The notes under the pieces: generated by a model
What the model was told of the DNA's origin: nothing
Databases searched by the model: none
The model's input: only the letters and a program-made list of their open reading frames with translations
Source of the DNA: PKWO01 sp036384915
GTDB taxonomy: Bacteria > Pseudomonadota > Gammaproteobacteria > Burkholderiales > Burkholderiaceae_D
NCBI GenBank assembly: GCA_036384915.1
Contig: DASVLJ010000049.1
Location: 62,001 to 126,000 of the forward strand
Length of the DNA stretch: 64,000 bases
Reading direction: 5' to 3'
Translations under genes and position numbers: made by a program
Shown: positions 53,667 to 64,000 of the stretch, piece after piece
Position numbering within the stretch: position 1 is the stretch's first letter
How the letters are laid out: every line of letters begins with the position of its first letter

Positions 53667-53675
53667 GGTCACAAG
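53646..53675. promoter_or_regulatory. TetR operator 2 (perfect 10-10-10 palindrome)
   Basis: CTTGTGACCA (53646-53655) and TGGTCACAAG (53666-53675) are perfect inverted arms with a 10-bp centre. The core is again GTGAC-N14-GTCAC. It lies on the promoter between tetR and the outer-membrane factor. Confidence 0.82.
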
Positions 53676-53697
53676 CATTTACCAACGAAAGGCTCTC

Positions 53698-55158
53698 ATG
53701 TTGTTTAAACAAAAACTTGCCGCAATCGCGATAGCCAGCCTTCTAGCGGGATGTGCCATCGGCCCCGACTACACTCGCCCCGACTTGGCCTTGCCGGGAC
53801 AGTTTCAGGGGCAGGCCGCAATCGATCACCGAGAGGCGCCATTGAACCCAGACCTCGCCACTTGGTGGACGGGATTCGGCGATCCGCAATTGACCCGGTT
53901 CGTTACGCTTGCACTGGAGCAGAACCTGGACCTTGCCCAAGCCTCAACGCGCGTGATCCAGACGCGAGCTGGGCTTGGCGCCGCGAACGCCGCATTGCTA
54001 CCGGCCGGCAATGTCACCGGTCAAGCAACCAGGGCTTATCAATCCGTCGAAACCCCTTTGGGGCAGGTATTGAATTCGAAACCAGGGTTCGACCGCTACG
54101 GCGACATCTATGAGGTCGATGCCGGCGCGAGCTGGGAGCTGGATTTGTTCGGCGGCCTGCGCCGCGAACGGGAAGCCGCGTTCGCCGAATATCAGGCGAC
54201 GGCAGCCGGCGTAGCGGCCACGCGATTGGCAGTCGCAGCCCAAACCGCCGACATCTACATCACCATCCGTGGATTGCAGTCCCGTCTGAACGTCGCGCGC
54301 CATCAGGCGCAAACGCAACAGGATCTGCTATCGACTGTCACCCTGCTTTACGACAAGGGATTGGCGGCCGAACTGCAAGTGAGGCAGGCGGAAGGCGCGC
54401 TCGCCCAAGTTCGGGCATCGATCCCTGTTTTGGAGACAGGACTGGATGCCGCCATGAACGCGCTGGACGTCATGCTTGGCTCGGCCCCGGGCACGTATCG
54501 CGCAGAACTGGCTGAATCCGGCGACATTCCGGTTGCGCCACAGATTTCCGCCGCCGGATCGCCGGGCGAATTGCTCAGGCGTCGGCCGGATCTGATCGTG
54601 GCCGAGCGCCGCCTGGCCGCGTCGAATGCGCGCATTGGCGCCGCGGTCGCCGAGTACTATCCCAAGCTGTCTTTGAGCGGACTCGTCGGGAGCGCCACCG
54701 CGGTTTCCAGCAGCAATCTGTTCTCCAGCGGCGCCAGCCAAACCGCCGGCCTGCTCGGGTTGCGCTGGCGTCTGTTCGACTTCGGCCGCATCAATGCGCA
54801 AATCGATCAAGCCAAAGGCCAGGAAGCAGAAAATTTGATTGCTTATCGGCTCGCCGCATTGCACGCCACCGAAGACGTGGAGAATGCTTTTTCTTCCTTG
54901 CTCAAACGGGAGGAGCAGGCTGCCGTCCTCACCCACGGAGTGGATTCGCTTGGCCGCGCGCGAAACGCTTCGTTTGCGGCTTATCAAAAAGGCGTTGTCA
55001 GCCTGATCGAAGTGTTGCAGGCCGACGAAACCTTGTTGCAGGCTTCCGATGCGCGGGTACAAGCGCAGACCGAATCGGCGCGTGCGGCAGTCGCTGCTTT
55101 CAAAGCGCTAGGGGGAGGCTGGCAACCCGGCGAATTGAAAGACGTAGCGATCAAATAG
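53698..55158 (+). CDS. RND efflux outer-membrane factor (NodT/OprM-type)
   Basis: A 486-residue lipoprotein (SLLAGC then AIGPDYTRP) of the NodT family, with two repeated barrel/helix domains and the LRRRPDLIVAERRLAASNARIGAAVAEYYPKLSLSG core. It forms the outer-membrane exit duct for the pump encoded divergently. The ATG at 53698 has AAAGG upstream. It is on the plus strand, while the pump is on the minus strand, under the twin operators. Confidence 0.93.
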   Translation: MLFKQKLAAIAIASLLAGCAIGPDYTRPDLALPGQFQGQAAIDHREAPLNPDLATWWTGFGDPQLTRFVTLALEQNLDLAQASTRVIQTRAGLGAANAALLPAGNVTGQATRAYQSVETPLGQVLNSKPGFDRYGDIYEVDAGASWELDLFGGLRREREAAFAEYQATAAGVAATRLAVAAQTADIYITIRGLQSRLNVARHQAQTQQDLLSTVTLLYDKGLAAELQVRQAEGALAQVRASIPVLETGLDAAMNALDVMLGSAPGTYRAELAESGDIPVAPQISAAGSPGELLRRRPDLIVAERRLAASNARIGAAVAEYYPKLSLSGLVGSATAVSSSNLFSSGASQTAGLLGLRWRLFDFGRINAQIDQAKGQEAENLIAYRLAALHATEDVENAFSSLLKREEQAAVLTHGVDSLGRARNASFAAYQKGVVSLIEVLQADETLLQASDARVQAQTESARAAVAAFKALGGGWQPGELKDVAIK

Positions 55159-55309
55159 CACGCGCGACATGATCACGAATAAAAATTTGTGGGACGGCAC
55201 TGGCCGCAATGGCGCCGGCCCGGAGCCGCAAGCGTTTCGACAGCTTATTTTGACGGCTTTTAACCACGGTCGTATTGCGATTTGCCCCTAAATCCATCGG
55301 AGAATGAAA

Positions 55310-55546
55310 ATGAATCCCAGATACTACATAGCAGCGCTAGCCGCCCTGGTCGCCAGTGGCGACATCTTTGCGCAGCAAACCGGCAATGCGGCACCCCCTC
55401 CAGGGAAAACGCGAGAGCAGGTCTTGGAAGAGTTGAAGCAGGCACAAGCGAGTGGCAACGACATGCCCACCGGCTTCATCGCGTATCACGCTCCTGTTAT
55501 CAAGGAAGTGCCGCCGACGCCGACCCAAACCACAAGTAAGAAATAG
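55310..55546 (+). CDS. Small exported DUF4148-type protein
   Basis: A 78-residue protein with a signal peptide (MNPRYYIAALAALVASGDIFAQ) and the short DUF4148 motif KTREQVLEELKQAQASGND, common in small Burkholderiales exported proteins. The ATG at 55310 lies 7 bp after GGAGA; an ATG two codons earlier is too close to it. The function of the family is unknown. A bidirectional terminator follows. Confidence 0.82.
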   Translation: MNPRYYIAALAALVASGDIFAQQTGNAAPPPGKTREQVLEELKQAQASGNDMPTGFIAYHAPVIKEVPPTPTQTTSKK

Positions 55547-55598
55547 GTACGCGACTGCGCGCACCGTAAAGGCCCAAGAAAAAACGTCAACAACAAAA

Positions 55599-55625
55599 AA
55601 GGGAAGCCAATCAATGACTTCCCTT
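55599..55625. terminator. Bidirectional terminator between the DUF4148 gene and ssb
   Basis: An 8-bp stem (AAGGGAAG / CTTCCCTT) with an 11-nt loop, A-rich on one side and T-rich on the other. It can serve the plus-strand small gene and the minus-strand ssb. Confidence 0.8.
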
Positions 55626-55656
55626 CTTTTATTTACAAAATGGATGTAGGTTATTT

Positions 55657-56136
55657 CTAGAACGGAATATCGTCATCCATATCGCTGAAATTCGGCGCCG
55701 GCTTGGACTGTGGCGCCTGGCGTGCCGGGGCGCTGTTCTGGCGCGGGGCCGGAGCACCGCCGCCGTAGTCGTCATCCATGGCCGAGCCGCCGCCCATGCC
55801 TTGACGGCTGCCCAACATCTGCATGGTGTCAGCGATGATTTCGGTGGTGTAACGCTCAACGCCATCCTTGTCGGTCCACTTGCGTGTTTGCAGGCGGCCT
55901 TCCACATAGACTTGCGAACCCTTCTTCAGGTACTGGCCGGCCACTTCGGCCAAGCGGCGGTAGAAGGTGATGCGATGCCACTCGGTGAGTTCCTTCTTTT
56001 CGCCGCTGTTCTTGTCTTTCCAGCTTTCGGTGGTTGCCACGGCGATGTTGGTGACGGCTTCACCGTTGGGCATGTAGCGCGTTTCCGGGTCGCGGCCGAG
56101 GTTGCCGACGATGATGACTTTATTGACCGATGCCAT
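55657..56136 (-). CDS. ssb: Single-stranded DNA-binding protein
   Basis: A 159-residue SSB: an OB-fold of about 110 residues (MASVNKVIIVGNLGRDPETRYMPNGEAVTNIAVATTESW), a Gly/Pro/Gln-rich tail and the conserved acidic tip MDDDIPF, which recruits repair and replication proteins. It diverges from uvrA with 263 bp between the starts. Confidence 0.97.
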   Translation of the reverse strand: MASVNKVIIVGNLGRDPETRYMPNGEAVTNIAVATTESWKDKNSGEKKELTEWHRITFYRRLAEVAGQYLKKGSQVYVEGRLQTRKWTDKDGVERYTTEIIADTMQMLGSRQGMGGGSAMDDDYGGGAPAPRQNSAPARQAPQSKPAPNFSDMDDDIPF

Positions 56137-56399
56137 AAATTCTCCTGTTGTCTATGCTGCCTTGCGCGTGCTTGGTAGCTCGATCTGTTAAGTGAACTGC
56201 AATTATAAACGGCGGCACACCCGCCGCCTCCGGGAAAGTGCGCCCCAATCTCTTTCGGCTTGCCTCACCCGATACGTGAAAGGCCAAAAGCCGCTATAGT
56301 ATCAGGTTGACCCGGCAGCGCCGCAAAACAAGCGAAATGGACGGTCCGACAAGTCCCGCCTGCCATACTGAACCCATCGCCAAGCTGAAAGCCGCTTTC

Positions 56400-59245
<2,846 letters not shown>

Positions 59246-59249
<4 letters not shown>

Positions 59250-60487
59250 GCGCAACCAGGCACCGTGTCGCCATCGTCGGCGGCGGCACAGCCGGCGCCG
59301 CGAGCGCATTGCTGCTGGCGCGCGCCGGGCACCGCGTCACGCTTTATGAACGCGTGCCTGAACCCGGCGCAGTCGGGGCCGGCATCCTGCTGCAGCCGAC
59401 AGGCATGCACGTGCTCAAACAACTCGGCTTGCTCGATGTGATCCTGGAGCACGGTGCGCGCATAGAACGTTTGCACGGTACGATTCCAGGCAACAGCGCC
59501 GGCGGACGCACCGTGCTCGACATGCGCTACCGCTACTACGATGACAACGCCTTCGGTCTCGGCCTGCACCGCGGCACGCTGTTTTCCGCGCTATGGCAGG
59601 CCTTGCGCCAAACCGATGCCGCCATCCATTGCGGCGTCGAAGTCGAGCGCTTGGTACAAACGGAACAGCGTGTCTCGCTGTTCCACGGCGAAACGATGCT
59701 GGGCGAGTTCGACGGCCTCATCGTCGCCGACGGCACGCATTCGCGCCTGCGCAATCAGTTGAGCATCCCGGCGCTCGCCAAACCCTACCCATGGGGGGCG
59801 CTATGGACTGTCGTTCCCGACGACGGCACCATCGACGGCACGTTGCGCCAGTGGTACCGAAATGCCAGCCAGATGCTGGGCGTCATGCCGACCGGCCGCG
59901 CCTGGGGCCAAAGCCAGCGCTTGCTATCGATCTTCTGGAGCCTGCACGGCGCGGCCCTGCCCGCCTGGCGCGCGCAGAGCCTGGCCGAGTGGAAGCGCAC
60001 CGTGCTGGAGCTTGCCCCCATCGAACACTTGCTGTCTTACATCGAATCGCCGGCGCAACTCGCTTACGCCAGCTACGCCGACGTCATCATGCCGTACTGG
60101 CATGACCGGCGCGCCGTCTGCCTGGGCGATTGCGCCCACGCCACCAGCCCGCAACTGGGCCAGGGCGCCAACCTGGCCTTGATCGATGCCTGGACGCTGG
60201 CGCAATGCGTGCAACAGGCAAGGGATTTGCCGGCGGCGCTGGCGCAGTATTCGCGCAAGCGCAAGGCGCATTTGCGCTATTATCAAACTGCGAGCCGCTG
60301 GCTGACTCCGCTATTCCAATCGCATGGCCGTTTGGGCAGCGGCTTGCGCGACCTCGGCTTGGGCTTGGCTTGCCGCCTGCCCTTTGTCCGTAGTCAAATG
60401 GGCCTGACCTTGTCCGGCACGAAGACCGGCTGGCTCATCGGCAGATTGCCGCTGGGGGAAAATGTATCGGACGAGGTAAAGCAATGA
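59246..60487 (+). CDS. FAD-dependent monooxygenase (UbiH/PHBH-like)
   Basis: A 413-residue protein with an N-terminal FAD motif (GGGTAGAASALLLARAGHRVTLYER) and the GDCAHATSPQLGQGANLALIDA motif of aromatic hydroxylases. The GTG start at 59246 overlaps the uvrA TGA, and the stop overlaps the acylphosphatase start, so three genes are coupled. The substrate is unknown; a UbiH-like or aromatic-ring hydroxylase is possible. Confidence 0.87.
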
Positions 60488-60759
60488 GCACGCTATTGCA
60501 GGTTTCTGGCAGGGTGCAGGGCGTGGGCTACCGCGCCGCCTTTGCCGACATGGCAACCCAGCTCGGTTTGCTGGGCTGGGTGCGCAACCGCAGCGACGGT
60601 TCGGTCGAGGCCTGCATCGCCGGCAGCCAGGAACGCATTGCCACCATGGTCGAATGGGCCAAGCGCGGCCCGCCTGCTGCGCAGGTGAAGCAAGTCATCG
60701 TGCTGCCGCACGAAGGTGTTGAACACTTTACCTCGTTCAACATCCTTCCTACCGTCTAA
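60484..60759 (+). CDS. Acylphosphatase
   Basis: A 91-residue acylphosphatase with the catalytic Arg in GRVQGVGYR and the catalytic Asn in VRNRSDGSVE. It hydrolyses acyl phosphates such as acetyl phosphate or carbamoyl phosphate. It overlaps the monooxygenase stop by 4 bp. Its stop overlaps, tail to tail, the stop of the Kef-type gene (60756-60759). Confidence 0.95.
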   Translation: MSTLLQVSGRVQGVGYRAAFADMATQLGLLGWVRNRSDGSVEACIAGSQERIATMVEWAKRGPPAAQVKQVIVLPHEGVEHFTSFNILPTV

Positions 60760-62741
60760 CTAAGTAACCTCGCTTCCGCCCGCGCCACTGCTTCGGTCGG
60801 CCCGCGCAAGACCACGATATCGTTGGCCTGCAATACCGTATCGCCGCCGACTTCAAGGCTGCGCTTGCCGCGCCGTATCGATGTCACCTCGGCGCCGACC
60901 TCGTCAAGCTTCACCGCACTCAAGGGCTTGCCCACCGCCCGCGCGCCTTCATTGAGCGGCACCGAATGCAGCCGCGTCTGGATGTTTTCCGCGTCGTCGT
61001 GCGTATCGTCCAAGCCGTGGAAATAGCCGCGCAACGACGCATAGCGTTCGCCACGCGCCTCCTGCACGCGGTGCACCACGCGGCGCAGCGGTACGCCCAG
61101 GCGCACCAGCGCATGCGAAGCCAGCATCAGGCTGCCTTCAAGCGCTTCCGGCACCACTTCCGATGCGCCGGCTTCGCGCAGCTTGTCGAGATCCATGTCG
61201 TCATAGCTGCGCACGATCACGGGCAGCTTGGGTGCGACTTCGTGCGCGAAGTGCAGCGTCTTGATCGCCGCCGCCGTGTCGGCATAGGTAATGACCATGG
61301 CTGCGGCGCGCGCGATGCCGGCCGCCTTCAAGCTCTCGCGCCGGGCAGCATCGCCGTAGGATACGTTCGCACCGGCCGCTTGCGCCTCGCGCACGCGGTC
61401 CGGGTCGAGGTCGAGCGCGTGATAGGCGATGCCCTCTTCTTCGAGCAGCTTGGCCAGGTGTTGTCCGCTGCGGCCGAAACCGGCGATGATGACGTGCTTT
61501 TGCGTCGTCATCGTGCGCGTGGCGATCTGGGTCAACGCCAGCGATTGCAGCATCCACTCGTTGGCGGAAAACTTCATGACGATCGCATCGGATTTGGCAA
61601 TGACGAAGGGGGCGATCAACATCGAGATCACCATCGACGCCAGCACGAGCTGGATCATCAGCGGATCGGCCATCTGCAAATCGCCCATCTGGTTGATCAG
61701 CACGAAACCGAATTCGCCGGCCTGGGCCAGCGCAAGGCCGGTGCGCAAGGCCACGCCGGAATTGGCGCCGAACAGGCGCGCCAGGCCTGCAATCACGCCG
61801 AACTTGAGCAGCACCGGCCCACTCAACAGCAATAGCACGATCCACCAGTGGCGCGCCACCAGGCCGGGGTTAAGCAGCATGCCGATGGTGATGAAGAACA
61901 AGCCGAGCAGCACATCGCGGAAGGGCTTGATGTCTTCTTCCACCTGGTGCTTGTATTCGGTCTCGGAAATCAGCATGCCGGCGACGAAGGCACCCAGCGC
62001 GAGCGACAGGCCGGCGCGCTCGGTGATCCAGGCCGCACCCAAGGTGACCAGCAGCAGGTTGAGCATAAACAATTCCTGCGAACGGCGCCGCACCACGATA
62101 TTGAACCAGCCGCGCATGACCTTTTGCCCGATGAAGAGCAAGAGCACCAACACGATGATGGCTTTCAAGGCCGCCCAGGCCAGCTCGGCCGCCAATCCCG
62201 CTTTGGGTTGCGCCATGGCCGGCACCACGATCAACAGCGGCACCAGCGCCAAGTCCTGGAACAGCAGGATGCCCATGATGCGCCGGCCATGTTCGCTTTC
62301 CAATTCGAGCCGCTCGGTCAACAACTTGGAGACGATGGCGGTGGACGACATGGCCAGCGCGCCACCCAATGCAAACGCCGCCTTCCAGCTGATGTCGGCG
62401 ATATTGGGCAAGGCGTAAGCCAGCACCCAGCCGAAAGCCATGGTCACGAACAGGGTCACCAGCACTTGCGCCAGACCCAGCCCGAACACGGTCTTGCGCA
62501 TGGAAGACAGTTTGGGCAGCGAGAATTCGAGCCCGATGGAAAACATCAGGAATACCACGCCGAATTCGGCCAGCGTGTGCGTGGTTTCATTGTCGTCGGC
62601 CATGCCGAAGCCGTGCGGGCCGATCAGGATGCCGACCACGAGATAGCCCAGCATGGGCGGCAGGTGCATCATGCGGAAAGCCACGACGCCCGCAACTGCA
62701 GCTGCGAGCAGGAGGAGCGCCAGTTCCAGAGGTGAAAACAT
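60756..62741 (-). CDS. Kef-type K+/H+ antiporter (CPA2 family)
   Basis: A 661-residue protein. Twelve or so membrane segments start with LALLLLAAAVAGVVAF and include the Asp motif region GLEFSLPKL. A TrkA-N/RCK domain follows (KHVIIAGFGRSGQHLAKLLEEEGIAYHALDLDPDRV), and then a TrkA-C-like domain at the end (DEVGAEVTSIRRGKR). It resembles KefC/YbaL and would exchange potassium or sodium for protons under nucleotide control. It diverges from kdsD with 115 bp between starts. Confidence 0.92.
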   Translation of the reverse strand: MFSPLELALLLLAAAVAGVVAFRMMHLPPMLGYLVVGILIGPHGFGMADDNETTHTLAEFGVVFLMFSIGLEFSLPKLSSMRKTVFGLGLAQVLVTLFVTMAFGWVLAYALPNIADISWKAAFALGGALAMSSTAIVSKLLTERLELESEHGRRIMGILLFQDLALVPLLIVVPAMAQPKAGLAAELAWAALKAIIVLVLLLFIGQKVMRGWFNIVVRRRSQELFMLNLLLVTLGAAWITERAGLSLALGAFVAGMLISETEYKHQVEEDIKPFRDVLLGLFFITIGMLLNPGLVARHWWIVLLLLSGPVLLKFGVIAGLARLFGANSGVALRTGLALAQAGEFGFVLINQMGDLQMADPLMIQLVLASMVISMLIAPFVIAKSDAIVMKFSANEWMLQSLALTQIATRTMTTQKHVIIAGFGRSGQHLAKLLEEEGIAYHALDLDPDRVREAQAAGANVSYGDAARRESLKAAGIARAAAMVITYADTAAAIKTLHFAHEVAPKLPVIVRSYDDMDLDKLREAGASEVVPEALEGSLMLASHALVRLGVPLRRVVHRVQEARGERYASLRGYFHGLDDTHDDAENIQTRLHSVPLNEGARAVGKPLSAVKLDEVGAEVTSIRRGKRSLEVGGDTVLQANDIVVLRGPTEAVARAEARLLS

Positions 62742-62856
62742 GGTTTTTTATTATCTATTTCGGCGGCAAATTCAACCGAAGAAATCTTCCAAAATATCTG
62801 GCAGGTTTTTTGCTTACGAAAAATTCCTGCTCGGCGAATTCGTTTATACTCTGGGC

Positions 62857-63885
62857 ATGAGTGTACCCCATGCAAAAATCACGCCTAGTGCTTTCGATGA
62901 TAACGCAGCAACACGCGCACTTGAACTCGCGCTCGACACGCTGCAGATCGAAGCTGATGCCATTCTAGCGATAAAGAACCGGCTCGCCGCCGACGGTTCG
63001 CATGCTTTCGCGCGTGCCGTGGAGTTGTTGCTGCAATGCGACGGCCGCGTGGTCGTCTCTGGCATAGGCAAGTCCGGCCACATCGGGCGCAAGATTGCCG
63101 CCACCTTGGCATCGACCGGCACACCGGCCTTTTTCGTCCACCCTGCCGAAGCGGCGCACGGCGACCTCGGCATGGTGACCGAGCACGACGTGTTCATCGC
63201 GATCTCCAACTCCGGCGAAACCGGCGAATTGCTGACCATCGTACCCATCGTCAAGCGCATGGGCGCCAAGCTGATCGCCATGAGCGGCAACCCGAACTCG
63301 AACCTGGCGCAACTGGCCGAAGTCCATCTCGACGTAAGCGTGGACAAGGAAGCCTGCCCGATGAATCTGGCGCCGACCACCTCGACCACGGCGACGCTGG
63401 CCATGGGCGATGCGCTGGCGATTGCCGCGCTCGATGCACGCGGCTTCAAGGAAGACGATTTCGCCCGCTCGCATCCAGGCGGCGCGCTGGGCCGGCGCTT
63501 GCTGACCCATGTGCGCGACGTGATGCGCAAGGACGAGGCGATTCCCGCCGTGACGGCCGATACGCCGCTGTCGGCCGCCCTGCTCGAAATCACCAAGAAG
63601 GGCATGGCCATGACGGCCGTGGTCGACGCGCAGTTTCGCGCCGTCGGCATCTTCACCGACGGCGACCTGCGTCGCCTGATGGAAAAAGTGCAGGACTTCA
63701 GCAAGCTGACCATTGCCGACGTGATGCATCACAATCCGCGCACGGTCGGCCCCGACCAGCTCGCCGTCGAAGCGGTACAGGTGATGGAGCAATTCCGCAT
63801 CAACCAATTGCTGGTGGCCGACGGCACGGGCCGCGTGGTCGGCGCCCTGCACATCCACGACCTGACACGCGCGAAGGTAATTTAA
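62857..63885 (+). CDS. kdsD: Arabinose-5-phosphate isomerase
   Basis: A 342-residue KdsD. The SIS domain has VVVSGIGKSGHIGRKIAATLASTGTPAFFVHPAEAAHGDLGM and SNSGETGELL, and two C-terminal CBS domains follow (VRDVMRKDEAIPAVTADTPL and IADVMHHNPRTVGPDQ). It makes arabinose-5-phosphate from ribulose-5-phosphate for Kdo synthesis. The next gene, kdsC, overlaps its stop by one base. A TATACT six bases before the ATG at 62857 may be a -10, which would leave little or no leader. Confidence 0.96.
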   Translation: MSVPHAKITPSAFDDNAATRALELALDTLQIEADAILAIKNRLAADGSHAFARAVELLLQCDGRVVVSGIGKSGHIGRKIAATLASTGTPAFFVHPAEAAHGDLGMVTEHDVFIAISNSGETGELLTIVPIVKRMGAKLIAMSGNPNSNLAQLAEVHLDVSVDKEACPMNLAPTTSTTATLAMGDALAIAALDARGFKEDDFARSHPGGALGRRLLTHVRDVMRKDEAIPAVTADTPLSAALLEITKKGMAMTAVVDAQFRAVGIFTDGDLRRLMEKVQDFSKLTIADVMHHNPRTVGPDQLAVEAVQVMEQFRINQLLVADGTGRVVGALHIHDLTRAKVI

Positions 63886-64000
63886 TGACGCAAGCAACCG
63901 ATTCCGCCGAGGCCGCCGTCCGGCGCGCGGCGCGCGTGCGCCTGATGGTGTTCGACGTCGACGGCGTACTGACCGACGGCAGCCTGCAATACGGCGCCGA
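63885..64000 (+). CDS. kdsC: Kdo-8-phosphate phosphatase (partial, cut by window edge)
   Basis: The first 38 codons only. They include the HAD motif FDVDGVLTDG, with both Asp residues. KdsC removes phosphate from Kdo-8-phosphate in lipopolysaccharide inner-core synthesis. It overlaps the kdsD stop by one base (TAATG), which supports the call. The gene continues past the window. Confidence 0.9.
   Translation, partial: MTQATDSAEAAVRRAARVRLMVFDVDGVLTDGSLQYGA

Noticed and set aside
56137..56399. A LexA box between ssb and uvrA
   Set aside because: The best candidate near 56184 reads CTGT-N8-CTGC, not CTGT-N8-ACAG, so no SOS box can be claimed.

Overview
The window looks like a chromosomal segment of a GC-rich betaproteobacterium, most likely order Burkholderiales and family Oxalobacteraceae or a close relative. 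The evidence is gene style: a beta-type gltB/gltD pair, an mlaFEDC operon, a DUF4148 small protein, kdsD/kdsC next to a Kef-type exchanger, and the uvrA and ssb sequences. No rRNA, tRNA, CRISPR array, prophage or plasmid gene was recognised. The genus cannot be fixed from the sequence alone.

Layout. 1-2.6 kb: the mlaF-E-D-C phospholipid transport operon (minus), with mlaC cut by the window edge. 2.8-9.0 kb: glutamate synthase gltB-gltD (minus). 9.0-9.9 kb: a REP-associated (RAYT) transposase with short flanking repeats. 10.0-16.4 kb: signalling genes, namely a LytS/LytTR-type two-component pair, a GGDEF-EAL protein coupled to an HDOD-GAF protein, and a periplasmic solute-binding protein. 16.6-19.1 kb: a MarR regulator and a CLC channel, separated by a 231-bp MITE-like element.

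19.1-35.3 kb is the metabolic centre, a pectin and galacturonate locus. The minus-strand operon uxaC-uxaA-uxaB-exuT-kdgK takes galacturonate or glucuronate through altronate to KDPG. A FadR-type GntR regulator diverges from it, and their shared intergenic region holds several palindromes. Next comes a plus-strand operon of a TonB-dependent receptor, a Tat-exported GH28, a rhamnogalacturonan acetylesterase-like SGNH hydrolase, a second GH28 and a pectin methylesterase, the last four joined by 4-bp overlaps. Together they would demethylate, deacetylate and cut pectin outside the cytoplasm, import products through the receptor and the hexuronate permease, and feed Entner-Doudoroff metabolism. A lipoprotein GH18 chitinase with two chitin-binding modules follows.

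37.7-45.6 kb is mixed: a ClsC-like phospholipase D protein, a BON-domain protein with a tiny two-cysteine ORF, a MocR regulator, two multi-haem cytochromes c without a recognisable dehydrogenase, and a FadL-type porin. 45.6-55.5 kb holds an RND efflux system (TetR, membrane fusion protein, pump, divergent outer-membrane factor). Two operators of identical GTGAC-N14-GTCAC design overlap its promoters. An SDR, a thioredoxin-reductase-like protein and a methyltransferase lie downstream, and a decayed second copy of the SDR 3' end lies beside the porin. 55.6-64 kb is housekeeping: ssb, uvrA coupled to an FAD monooxygenase and acylphosphatase, a Kef-type exchanger, kdsD and the start of kdsC.

The least conventional signals are the MITE-like insertion between marR and clcA, a family of 7-bp-stem/5-nt-loop hairpins before the TonB receptor, the twin RND operators, the palindromes at the uxaC/gntR divergence, and the decayed SDR duplicate that now forms the fadL leader and the methyltransferase stop. 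No wholly new defence or mobile system was found.
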